Assembly: GCF_049532985.1 (NCBI RefSeq)
Contig: NZ_CP186693.1
Location: 4,340,001 to 4,404,000, forward strand
Direction: 5' to 3'
DNA length: 64,000 bases
Source of the DNA: Promicromonospora sp049532985
GTDB taxonomy: Bacteria; Actinomycetota; Actinomycetes; Actinomycetales; Cellulomonadaceae
In this document: piece by piece, positions 41,081-48,717 of the stretch
Layout: each line of letters opens with the position of its first letter
Numbering within the stretch: the first letter of the stretch is position 1
Position numbers and translations under genes: made by a program
Notes under the pieces: generated by a model
Database searches by the model: none
What the model was told of the DNA's origin: nothing
Seen by the model: only the letters and a program-made list of their open reading frames with translations

Positions 41081-42591
41081 GCACGTTCCTCGGCATGCCC
41101 TCCGCGCGCACCGGCGGGCAGCGCCCGGACGCCGCACCGGGCACGCTGGACGGCGTCGGCAGGCCGGAGGACCCGCTGCACTGGGGCGCCTCCTTCCCCG
41201 AGGCCGCACGGGCCGCGCTGGCCAACGACCAGCTCCGCCGGAACCTGGGCAACGCCACCTCCACGATCCGGTCCAAGCGGGCGCGCGTCGTCGGGGAGGT
41301 GCCGGACTGGGAGGCGCTGCGCGACGCCGGCTCCGCGCTCAAGACCGATGTCATGGCCCGGCTGCCCGATCTGCTGGAAGAGCTCGAACGGAACGTGACC
41401 GCGCGCGGCGGCGTCGTGCACTGGGCACGGGACGCCGCCGAGGCGAACCGGATCGTCGCCGGGATCGTCCGGGAGAAGCAGACCGACGAGGTCGTCAAGG
41501 TCAAGTCCATGGCCACCCAGGAGATCGGCCTGAACGAGGCGCTGGCCGAGGAGGGCGTCGCCGCGGTCGAGACGGACCTGGCGGAGCTCATCGTGCAGCT
41601 CGCGGACGACATGCCGTCGCACATCCTGGTGCCCGCCATCCACCGCAACCGCACCGAGATCCGCGACATCTTCCTCGAACGGATGGGCGACGCCCCGCCG
41701 GACCTGACGGACGTGCCGCGCGAGCTCGCGATGGCGGCCCGGGCGCACCTGCGGCGCAAGTTCCTCTCGGCCAAGGTCGCGATCAGCGGGGCCAACTTCG
41801 CCGTCGCGGACACCGGGACGCTCGCCGTGGTCGAGTCCGAGGGCAACGGCCGCATGTGCCTCACGCTGCCCGAGACCCTCATCACCGTGATGGGTATCGA
41901 GAAGCTGGTGCCGACCTATCGCGACCTGGAGGTGTTCCTGCAGCTCCTGCCGCGCTCGTCGACGGGCGAGCGGATGAACCCGTACACCTCCCTGTGGACA
42001 GGCGTGACTCCGGGCGACGGGCCGCAGGAGTTCCACCTGGTGCTGCTCGACAACGGCCGTACCGACGTGCTCGCGGACGAGGCCGGGCGCTCGGCGCTGC
42101 ACTGCATCCGCTGCTCGGCATGCCTCAACGTCTGCCCCGTGTACGAACGGGTGGGCGGGCACGCCTACGGGTCGGTCTACCCCGGCCCGATCGGCGCGAT
42201 CCTCACGCCGCAGCTCACCGGAGAGAAGTCCGACCTGCCCTACGCCTCCACGCTGTGCGGCGCCTGCTACGAGGTGTGCCCCGTCAAGATCGACATCCCG
42301 TCGATCCTGGTGGAGCTGCGGGCGCGCGAGGTCGAGCTCGCCGGCGCCTCGCCCGAGGTGCCGGACCGCGTCTGGAAGGCCGCCATGAAGGCCGCGTCCT
42401 TCGCGATGGCCGACGGCGGCCGGTTCCGCCGGGCGGCCCGCCTGCCCCGGGTGCTGCGTGCGATCTCGCGGCACGGCGTGATCCGGCGGCTGCCGTTCCC
42501 GGGCTCGCTGTGGACCCGGTCCCGGGACCTGCCGGAGCCACCGCGGCAGACGTTCCACGACTGGTGGGCAGAGCGGGAGGACCGACGATGA
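41077..42591 (+). CDS. lutB: L-lactate oxidation iron-sulfur protein LutB
   Basis: 504 aa. An LUD domain (about 70-325) is followed by two 4Fe-4S motifs, CIRCSACLNVCPVY (from residue 343) and CGACYEVCPVKI (from residue 394), then a C-terminal DUF3390-like tail ending FHDWWAER. Core electron-transfer subunit of the Lut complex, cytosolic. An N-terminal extension of about 45 residues precedes the LUD domain. Overlaps lutA and lutC by 4 nt each (ATGA), so the three genes are translationally coupled. Confidence 0.96.
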   Translation: MSTFLGMPSARTGGQRPDAAPGTLDGVGRPEDPLHWGASFPEAARAALANDQLRRNLGNATSTIRSKRARVVGEVPDWEALRDAGSALKTDVMARLPDLLEELERNVTARGGVVHWARDAAEANRIVAGIVREKQTDEVVKVKSMATQEIGLNEALAEEGVAAVETDLAELIVQLADDMPSHILVPAIHRNRTEIRDIFLERMGDAPPDLTDVPRELAMAARAHLRRKFLSAKVAISGANFAVADTGTLAVVESEGNGRMCLTLPETLITVMGIEKLVPTYRDLEVFLQLLPRSSTGERMNPYTSLWTGVTPGDGPQEFHLVLLDNGRTDVLADEAGRSALHCIRCSACLNVCPVYERVGGHAYGSVYPGPIGAILTPQLTGEKSDLPYASTLCGACYEVCPVKIDIPSILVELRAREVELAGASPEVPDRVWKAAMKAASFAMADGGRFRRAARLPRVLRAISRHGVIRRLPFPGSLWTRSRDLPEPPRQTFHDWWAEREDRR

Positions 42592-43352
42592 GCGACGCGC
42601 GGACGGAGATCCTGTCCCGGATCAGGACGGCGCTGGGGGCGGACGCGGAGCGAGAGGCTCGCGCCGTGCCCCGGGCGTACCGGGCCGCCGGCGAGCACGC
42701 GCCCGGGTCCGCACCGGTGCTGGACCAGCTGGTCGACCGGCTCGTGGACTACAAGGCGCACGTGCACCGGGTGACGGCGGCGGAGCTGCCGGGCCTGCTG
42801 GCGGAGCTGCTGGCGCCGGGTGGGCTGACGGCCGATCCCGGGCGGTCGGCAGAACGTCAGGTGGTCGGCAGCTCGAGCGACCGATCATCTGACGTTCTGC
42901 CGACCGGCCGGGGGGCCGCCGAGGCCGGGGCCCGGGCGCGGAGCAGCGTCGTCGTGCCGCCCGGGATCGAGCCGGGGTGGCTGGCCGGGCTCGGGGACAT
43001 CGTCGTGCGGACCGACTCGCGGGAGGCGCCGCTCTCCGCCGTCGAGCTGGACGGGATCGACGCCGTGGTCACGGCCGCGCGCGTGGCGGTCGCCGAGACC
43101 GGCACGATCGTGCTGGACGGCGGGCCCGACCAGGGCCGGCGCGCGATCTCCCTGGTCCCCGACGTCCACGTGTGCGTGGTGCGGACCGACCAGGTGGTGC
43201 AGACCGTGCCGGAGGCCGTGCGGCTGCTCGGCACCGATCCCGGTCGGCCGCTGACCTGGATCAGCGGGCCGAGCGCCACCAGCGACATCGAGCTCGACCG
43301 GGTGGAGGGCGTGCACGGCCCCCGGACGCTGCACGTGGCGCTCGTGTCCTGA
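42588..43352 (+). CDS. lutC: L-lactate oxidation protein LutC with in-frame palindromic insert
   Basis: 254 aa, LUD-domain protein completing the LutABC set. The start overlaps lutB. The C-terminal half shows the conserved LUD pattern (AVVTAARVAVAETGTIVLDGG, GPSATSDIELDRVEGVHGP). Between about residues 85 and 108 the reading frame passes through a 64-bp inverted repeat (42843-42906), giving a Ser/Arg/Asp-rich stretch that I would not expect from the family; it sits between the helical N-terminal part and the nucleotide-binding-like core, so it is probably a tolerated loop. Confidence 0.93.
   Translation: MSDARTEILSRIRTALGADAEREARAVPRAYRAAGEHAPGSAPVLDQLVDRLVDYKAHVHRVTAAELPGLLAELLAPGGLTADPGRSAERQVVGSSSDRSSDVLPTGRGAAEAGARARSSVVVPPGIEPGWLAGLGDIVVRTDSREAPLSAVELDGIDAVVTAARVAVAETGTIVLDGGPDQGRRAISLVPDVHVCVVRTDQVVQTVPEAVRLLGTDPGRPLTWISGPSATSDIELDRVEGVHGPRTLHVALVS
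42843..42906. repeat. Palindromic insert inside lutC
   Basis: Perfect 18-bp arms, CGGTCGGCAGAACGTCAG (42843-42860) and its complement (42889-42906), enclose an inner GGTCG...CGACC stem and a central GCTCGAGC. In frame with lutC. Confidence 0.85.
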
Positions 43353-43356
43353 GGTC

Positions 43357-43770
43357 TCAGGGGTGCAGCCGCGCCCCCTTGACCACCTTGTCGACGACGC
43401 GCCGCTCACCGGTCACCACCACCCCGACCAGGTCGAGCTTCTCGGTGGCGACGCCCGCGACGGCGGCCCGGTTGTCGACGTCGTTCCCCGTGGCGAACAG
43501 GTCCGCCGTGTAGATGCCGATGCGCAGGCCGCGGGTGGCGGCGCGCTCGCGGACGGTGGCGAGCCGGTCGCCGTCGGCCACCATGACCATGACCGGGGTG
43601 CCGAGCATCGCGAGGCACTCCTGGCCGTCCGCGTCCCGGTAGGTGTCGCCCACGAGCTCCGGGTAGGCCGCGGTCACGGCGCTGGACAGGAACGCGGTGA
43701 CGTTGTTCTCCTGCCAGCCGAGCAGGTCGTCACGGAGCACGATCACGATCTTGGCTTGTTCGAAGGTCAT
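43357..43770 (-). CDS. DUF2000 family protein
   Basis: 137 aa. The KIVIVLRDDLLGWQENNVTAFLSSAV start and the central GTPVMVMVADGDRLATVRERA block are typical of DUF2000 proteins, whose function is unknown; the fold is related to peptidyl-tRNA hydrolase 2-like proteins. GGAG lies 6 nt above the ATG at 43770. It is convergent with lutC (4-nt gap) and divergent from an AraC-type regulator only 50 bp away, so that regulator may control it. Confidence 0.88.
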   Translation of the reverse strand: MTFEQAKIVIVLRDDLLGWQENNVTAFLSSAVTAAYPELVGDTYRDADGQECLAMLGTPVMVMVADGDRLATVRERAATRGLRIGIYTADLFATGNDVDNRAAVAGVATEKLDLVGVVVTGERRVVDKVVKGARLHP

Positions 43771-43820
43771 GTTCTCCAGCGTGCGGGCGGGGCGCGGCGC
43801 GAATCTTGTACGTTCTTGAC

Positions 43821-44618
43821 ATGGCCTCGGACGTGGTGCGCGCGTGGCGGCCCGGGGTGCCCGGGGTCGCCGAGGTGCTGCACGCCGCATGGCACGAGCA
43901 CGCCTACCCGGCCCACACGCACGACACCTGGACCGTGCTGGTCGTCGACCGCGGACTGATCGGCTACGGCCTGGGCGGCCAGGAGCACGCCGCGGAGCAC
44001 ACCGGGGTGACGGTGCTGCCGCCCGGCGTCGTGCACGACGGGCGGTCCGTGACCGCGGCCGGATTCCGCAAGCGGGTGCTCTACCTCGAACCCGCGGTGC
44101 TCGACCCCGGGCTGACCGGACGCGCCGTCGACGCACCCCTGGTCCCCGACGACACGCTCCGCGCGCGGTTCGCGGGCCTGGACCGGGCGCTCACCGTCCG
44201 CGAGGACGTCGCCGCCGAGGGCCTGCTGGCCCTGGTCACCGAAGGCCTGGCCTGGCACCTGTCCGGCCGCCCGACGCCGCCGCGCGAACCGCCCGCGGCA
44301 TCGACGGCCCGCCGGGCCCGCGACCTGCTCGACGCCGACCCCACGCGTCCCGTGCGGCTGGCCGACGTCGCCGCCGAGCTCGACGTCACCGTGCCCCACC
44401 TGGTGCGCGCGTTCACCCGCGAGCTCGGCGTGCCACCCCACCGGTACCTCGTGGGCCGCCGCCTCGACCTGGCCCGGCGCCGGCTGCTGGCGGGCGAGTC
44501 CGCGGCGGACGTCGCGGTCGCCACCGGATTCCACGACCAGGCCCACCTGACCCGCCACTTCCGCCGGCTGCTGCGTACCACCCCGGGGCGGTACCAGCGG
44601 GGTGCGGCCGGAGGGTGA
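43821..44618 (+). CDS. AraC family transcriptional regulator
   Basis: 265 aa. N-terminal cupin-type sensing domain (about 15-105) with HEHAYPAHTHDTWTVLVVDRG and LPPGVVHDG; C-terminal double HTH_18 (about 165-262) with VRLADVAAELDVTVPHLVRAFTRELGVPPHRYLVGRRLDLARRRLL and ATGFHDQAHLTRHFRRLLRTTPGRYQ. No ribosome site precedes the ATG at 43821, so translation may be leaderless. Divergent from the DUF2000 gene, its likely target. Confidence 0.93.
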   Translation: MASDVVRAWRPGVPGVAEVLHAAWHEHAYPAHTHDTWTVLVVDRGLIGYGLGGQEHAAEHTGVTVLPPGVVHDGRSVTAAGFRKRVLYLEPAVLDPGLTGRAVDAPLVPDDTLRARFAGLDRALTVREDVAAEGLLALVTEGLAWHLSGRPTPPREPPAASTARRARDLLDADPTRPVRLADVAAELDVTVPHLVRAFTRELGVPPHRYLVGRRLDLARRRLLAGESAADVAVATGFHDQAHLTRHFRRLLRTTPGRYQRGAAGG

Positions 44619-44917
44619 CGGGGCGCACGGCGGACCGCCGAACGGGGCGGGCGGGGCGGGCGGGCCGGGGGCGGGCACGGCCGTGGCGGGCGCGGGCACG
44701 GCCGTGGCCGGGCGCGGGACTGACGTGGCCGGGCGCGGGACAGACGGCGAGCGGGCGCGGGACGGACGGCGAGCGGGCGCCGGCCGGCACGGCCACACAG
44801 AAGTGGCGTTCTACCCAGCGATTGCGCCCAGAACCGGCCGTGGTCTTGGGCACAATCGCTGGGTAGAAGGTGACATCCACACCGCGAGCCCACGAGGGTG
44901 CGGGAGAATGGCCTCTC
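44619..44917. repeat. Intergenic G-rich repeats and hairpin
   Basis: 299 bp without a gene. 44640-44795 is made of degenerate units of about 19-22 bp built from GGGCGCGGGAC, GGCACGGCCGTGGC and GACGGCGAGCGGGCGCG, with strong G/C strand skew on the plus strand. The array abuts the long hairpin at 44809-44868. The rest is the promoter and ribosome site (GGGAG, 44902-44906) of the kinase-like gene. Confidence 0.65.
44809..44868. terminator. 22-bp hairpin after the AraC gene
   Basis: Arms 44809-44830 and 44847-44868 pair with one mismatch (inner C/A position) around a 16-nt loop. It lies between the AraC gene and the kinase-like gene, downstream of a repeat array. Confidence 0.65.
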
Positions 44918-45574
44918 GTGACCGACCCAGCGCCCGAGCCCACCCTCTTCGACCTGCCCCCGGGTGCCCGCCGTCCCCGCGCGCGGGTGGTGCTCCTGAC
45001 GGGACCGTCCGGGTCGGGCAAGACGTCGCTCACCCGCCGCCTGGGACTGCCCGTGGTGCAGCTCGACGACTTCTACCTGGACATCGACCACCCGGGCCTG
45101 CCGCAGCGGTACGGCAGCGTGGACTGGGACGACCCCGCGACCTGGGACGCCAAGGGTGCCCTCGCCGCGCTGCAGGAGCTGACCACCGAGGGCCGCGCCG
45201 ACGTGCCGGTGTACGACATCCCGACGTCGCGCCGGACCGGCATCCGGCGCCTCGACATCGGGGACGCGCCGATCATCCTGGCCGAGGGCGTCTTCGCCGC
45301 CCAGCTCGTCGACGTCTGCCGCGCCGAGGGCCTGCTCGCCGACGCGATCTGCCTGTCGCGCCCCCGCCTGATCACCTTCTGGTTCCGGTTCCTGCGCGAC
45401 GTCGCCGAGGCGCGCAAGCCGATCGGCACCCTGCTGCGCCGCGGGACGACGCTGCTGCGCGCCGAACCGGAGATGATCCGGCGCTGGGTGGCACTGGGCT
45501 GTCGCGAGATCTCACCCGCCCAGGCCGAACGCGACATCCGAAACCTTCTTGTGCAGAAGTCCTCGGATACGTAA
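44918..45574 (+). CDS. Uridine-kinase-like P-loop NTPase
   Basis: 218 aa. Walker A GPSGSGKTSLTRRLG at about 26-40, then LDDFYLDIDHPGLPQRYGSVDWDDPATWD, the Asp-rich substrate motif of uridine/pantothenate-kinase-like proteins, and VYDIPTSRRTG. Probably phosphorylates a nucleoside or small alcohol with ATP. The GTG at 44918 follows GGGAG by 11 nt. An in-frame extension upstream would run into the hairpin and is not used. Confidence 0.85.
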   Translation: MTDPAPEPTLFDLPPGARRPRARVVLLTGPSGSGKTSLTRRLGLPVVQLDDFYLDIDHPGLPQRYGSVDWDDPATWDAKGALAALQELTTEGRADVPVYDIPTSRRTGIRRLDIGDAPIILAEGVFAAQLVDVCRAEGLLADAICLSRPRLITFWFRFLRDVAEARKPIGTLLRRGTTLLRAEPEMIRRWVALGCREISPAQAERDIRNLLVQKSSDT

Positions 45575-45644
45575 TCCTCGTGTAACCGAACTGCCATGTC
45601 TCGCACATCCGCGGGGCTCACCCTGGGCGCAGGAGGTGGTGTCT

Positions 45645-46850
45645 GTGATCCAGCGCAACGGTTTGCGTGTGCTCTCGCTCTACGAGGGCTTCTTCAGCGG
45701 CGGGGCTCGTGTCCTGCACTCGACGGTGGTCGCCGGTCTGCACCAGGGCGGCCGTCAGCAGCATTCCGTGCTGAGCCTGCACCACGAGGTCCGGCGCGAG
45801 GCCACCCTCCAGCGGATGGAGGACGACCCGCGCTACCGCGCCCTGCGCGCCGCGGGCGTCCGGATCGGTTCGCTGGGCCGGAGCACCGACGCCGGCCACG
45901 ACCCGCGGGTCTTCACCGAGACCGAGCTGGGGGCGGCCGCCCGCGAGGTGGGCGGTGCGCACGTGGTGCTGTCCCTCAAGGAGCAGCCGCTGCGGCTCGT
46001 CAACCAGGACGCGTTCCCCGACCGTCCGGTCATCGCGTGCCTGCACCGGTCCGACCCCGAGCACCAGGGGGACGCCCTCGGCGACCTGCTGACGGCGGCG
46101 GACCGCGGCCGGCTCGCCGCCGTGGTCTGCTGCGCGGAGTCCACCCGGGACGCGTACCGGGAGGCGGGCGTGCCTGCCGACCTGCTGCGCGTGGTGCCCA
46201 ACGGCATCAACCTGGCCCGGTTCCGGCCGGTCCAGGGCGCCCGCCGGCTTGCCCTGCGGGGCGCCGCCGGGGTGCCCGCCGACGCCACCGTGGTGGTCTA
46301 CGCGGCGCGATACGACGAGATGAAGAACCCCGAGCTCTTCCTCCGGTCGGCCCGCGCGTTCCTCGCGCTGGAACCGCGCGGCCACGTGCTCATGTGCGGT
46401 GCGGGCATGACCGCGGCCAACCCCGACCTCCGGGACGACCTCGACCGCATCTTCGGCGACCGGCCGGACCTGCTGGAGCGCCTGGACCTGCTCGGCGTGC
46501 GGCACGACATGGAGCTGGTCTACGCGACGGCCGACGTCGTCGCGCTCACCTCGGCGTTCGGTGAGGCCGCACCGCTGTGCCTGATCGAGGGCTCGATGTG
46601 CGGCGCGGTGCCCGTCACCACGCCGGTGGGCGACGCCCCGTCGATCGTGGAGCGGATTGGGTTCGTGACCTCGTACGAACCCGCGGAGATCGCCGCGACC
46701 TGGATCGAGGCGGCCGCGCGGCGCGAGGAGCTGGAGTCCGCGCGCACCGCCGTGCGACCCCGGTTCAGCCACGTGCGGATGATCGCGGGCTACTCGAGCG
46801 TCATCGAGCGCACCCACCGCGACGCGGGCTTACGCGTGGCACGGGTCTGA
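45645..46850 (+). CDS. GT4-type glycosyltransferase
   Basis: 401 aa. Two Rossmann-like (GT-B) halves: the N-terminal acceptor half starts LRVLSLYEGFFSGGARVLHSTVV; the C-terminal half has VVPNGINLARFRPVQG, VYAARYDEMKNPELFLRSARAF, and the E-x7-E donor motif in FGEAAPLCLIEGSMCGAVPV. A retaining transferase using a nucleotide sugar, cytosolic or membrane-peripheral. AGGAGG (45631-45636) decides for the GTG at 45645. The acceptor is unknown. The gene is alone, with no polysaccharide cluster around it. Confidence 0.9.
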   Translation: MIQRNGLRVLSLYEGFFSGGARVLHSTVVAGLHQGGRQQHSVLSLHHEVRREATLQRMEDDPRYRALRAAGVRIGSLGRSTDAGHDPRVFTETELGAAAREVGGAHVVLSLKEQPLRLVNQDAFPDRPVIACLHRSDPEHQGDALGDLLTAADRGRLAAVVCCAESTRDAYREAGVPADLLRVVPNGINLARFRPVQGARRLALRGAAGVPADATVVVYAARYDEMKNPELFLRSARAFLALEPRGHVLMCGAGMTAANPDLRDDLDRIFGDRPDLLERLDLLGVRHDMELVYATADVVALTSAFGEAAPLCLIEGSMCGAVPVTTPVGDAPSIVERIGFVTSYEPAEIAATWIEAAARREELESARTAVRPRFSHVRMIAGYSSVIERTHRDAGLRVARV

Positions 46851-46901
46851 GTCGGGACTTCTCACGACCCACGGGGGCGTCGGACACGGCAGGATGACCT
46901 C

Positions 46902-48038
46902 ATGTCCGACGCCCTCGTCACCCTGAGCCAGGTCGCCCGCGAGGCCGGCGTGTCCCTGGCCACGGCGTCGCGCGCGATCAACGGCAGCGCGACCCGCAGC
47001 GTCCGCGAGGACCTGCGCGAGCGCGTCCTGGAGACCGCGCGCCGCCTCGGCTACTCGCCCGACCCGAGCGCGCAGGCCATGGCCCGCGGCCGTACGACGG
47101 CGCTCGGCCTGGTGGTGCACGACATCGCCGACCCGTACTTCTCGACCATCGCCGCGGGGGTCGCCCGGGCGGCGGAGCGCGCCGGGCTCATCGTCACGCT
47201 CGCGTCCACGGAGCACAGCGCCGAGCGGGAGCTCGCGTTCGTCGAGCTCGCGCGGCGCCAGCGGTCCCGCGCGATCATCCTCGCGGGCGGGCGGCTGGAA
47301 CCGGACGGCGGGCAGACGCCGGTCGACGACGTCCGCCCGGCCTCAGGTGCGCTGGAGGCCGCGCTGAACGCGTTCCAGGAGGCCGGCGGCGGGGTGGCGC
47401 TGATCGGCCAGCCGATCGGCGGCCTGCCGGTGGTCGAGATCGCGAACGCCGACGGCGCGGCCGACCTCGCCCGCGCGCTGCACGGGCTCGGCTACCGCCG
47501 GTTCGCGGTGCTGGCCGGTCCCCGGGGACATCGCACGGCAGCGGACCGCACGACCGGTTTCACCGGCGCCCTCGCGCAGCTCGGCAGCCCCGTCGCGCCC
47601 GACGACGTCCTGGCCTGCTCGTTCACCCGCGACGGCGGGTACTCCGCGATGCGTGACCTGATCGGGCGGGCCGACGGCAGTGCGCCGTCGGCGGCCGACG
47701 CCGACCCGCAGTCCGGCCGTGCGGCACCGGGCACGGTCCGGCTGCCGGAGCTCGTCTTCGCCGTCAACGACGTCATGGCGGTGGGCGCGATGGCCGCCGC
47801 CCGCGACGCGGGCCTGAGCGTGCCCGACGACGTCGCCGTGGCGGGTTTCGACGACATCCACACCCTGCGTGACGTCTCCCCCGGACTGACGACCGTGCGG
47901 ATCCCGCTCGCCGAGGTGGGTGAGCTGGCGACCGACCTCGCGCTGGGCCAGACGGGCGACGCAGGCACGCCGGTGCGCGGCGAGGTGGTGCTGCGCGAGT
48001 CGACGCCGAACCGCCTCGGCAGGGACAGGCGCCGCTGA
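46902..48038 (+). CDS. LacI family transcriptional regulator
   Basis: 378 aa. HTH_LacI at about 6-55 (VTLSQVAREAGVSLATASRAINGS) and a Peripla_BP_3-type effector domain (about 65-365) ending VAGFDDIHTLRDVSPGLTTVRIP. It has an extra loop (about 250-275, GRADGSAPSAADADPQSGRAAPG) rich in Ala/Ser/Asp. It lies upstream of, and on the same strand as, the Gfo/Idh-DUF993-isomerase operon, separated from it by a 679-bp repeat-filled region. GGAAAGCGCATTCC before that operon is its likely operator. Confidence 0.92.
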   Translation: MSDALVTLSQVAREAGVSLATASRAINGSATRSVREDLRERVLETARRLGYSPDPSAQAMARGRTTALGLVVHDIADPYFSTIAAGVARAAERAGLIVTLASTEHSAERELAFVELARRQRSRAIILAGGRLEPDGGQTPVDDVRPASGALEAALNAFQEAGGGVALIGQPIGGLPVVEIANADGAADLARALHGLGYRRFAVLAGPRGHRTAADRTTGFTGALAQLGSPVAPDDVLACSFTRDGGYSAMRDLIGRADGSAPSAADADPQSGRAAPGTVRLPELVFAVNDVMAVGAMAAARDAGLSVPDDVAVAGFDDIHTLRDVSPGLTTVRIPLAEVGELATDLALGQTGDAGTPVRGEVVLRESTPNRLGRDRRR

Positions 48039-48144
48039 AGCTGCCGTCGGCGGTGGGCGCCGGGGGCGGCGGTGTGGGTGACGTCGGCGGTGTGCGCTGG
48101 GGTCGGAGGTGTCGGCCGTGTGCGCCGAGGTCGGCAGTGTGAAA

Positions 48145-48292
48145 GACGTCGGCGGTGTGCGCTGGGGTCGGAGGTGTGAGTGACGTGGGCAGCGTCCGCC
48201 GAGGCCGGCGGTGTGAGTGACGTCGGCGGTGTGCGCTGGGGTCGGAGGTGTGAGTGACGTGGGCAGCGTCCGCCGAGGCCGGCGGTGTGAGT
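48145..48292. repeat. Two identical 74-bp direct repeats
   Basis: 48145-48218 and 48219-48292 read the same at every base I compared. Partial copies flank them on both sides (from about 48080 and to about 48312). Confidence 0.85.
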
Positions 48293-48309
48293 GACGTCGG
48301 CGGTGTGCG

Positions 48310-48420
48310 CCGAGGTCGGCAGCTTCCTGCGAGGCCGGCACCTTCCTGCGAGGTCGGCACCTTCCTGCGAGGTCGGCACCTTCCTGCGAGGTCGGCACCT
48401 TCCTGCGAGGTCGGCAGTTT
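48310..48420. repeat. 19-bp tandem array (GAGGTCGGCACCTTCCTGC)
   Basis: Four full abutting units plus partial ones at both ends. The final GAGGTCGGCA runs straight into the left arm of the palindrome at 48411-48468, so array unit and hairpin arm share their first ten bases. Confidence 0.85.
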
Positions 48421-48468
48421 GCCTCGAGGTCGGTACAGGCCTGTGCCGACCTCGAGGCAAACTGCCGA
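48411..48468. repeat. 58-bp near-perfect palindrome
   Basis: 23-nt arms (48411-48433 and 48446-48468) pair perfectly. The 12-nt centre contains ACAGGCCTGT, itself a palindrome. Two more copies of the right-arm sequence follow at about 48480-48508 and 48519-48535. Confidence 0.85.
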
Positions 48469-48541
48469 GTCTGCGGTACAAACTGCCGACCTCGAGGCAA
48501 ACTGCCGAGTTCGCGGCGCAAACTGCCGACCTCGAGCCCAT

Positions 48542-48604
48542 GACTGCCACCGCAGCGTGCACGACCGCCACCGCAGCGTGCACGACCGCCGCCGCACCGT
48601 GCAC
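48542..48604. repeat. Three 21-bp tandem units
   Basis: Units at 48542-48562, 48563-48583 and 48584-48604, close to GACCGCCACCGCAGCGTGCA followed by C; the third differs at two positions. Confidence 0.85.
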
Positions 48605-48654
48605 GGCCAGCACCATCCATGTACTCCCCCGGAAACCTGCGCTATTGTCAGCCC

Positions 48655-48668
48655 GGAAAGCGCATTCC
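48655..48668. promoter_or_regulatory. LacI-type operator before the Gfo/Idh-DUF993 operon
   Basis: GGAAAGCGCATTCC, six of seven paired positions, inside the wider CCGG...CCGG frame, 50 bp above the GTG. CCGGAAACCTGCG about 25 bp further up may be a second half-site. Confidence 0.5.
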
Positions 48669-48717
48669 CGGACTGTGCGACAGTCCGCGGACGAACACCG
48701 ACGATGGAGTCCCGCCC

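Larger units (their letters stand above)
48039..48717. other. 679-bp intergenic region of layered repeats
   Basis: No credible gene. In order: degenerate GTCGG-type repeats (48060-48144), two identical 74-bp units (48145-48292), 19-bp units (48310-48420), a 58-bp near-perfect palindrome (48411-48468), two further spaced copies of its right arm (to about 48535), three 21-bp units (48542-48604), and a promoter/operator part (48605-48717). Parts 2-5 share the word GAGGTCGGCA or its complement. Confidence 0.8.

Noticed and set aside
48310..48420. Possible CRISPR array because of short regular repeats.
   Set aside because: The 19-bp units abut directly with no unique spacers, and no cas gene is present in the window; the same holds for the arrays at 15.5 and 52.3 kb.
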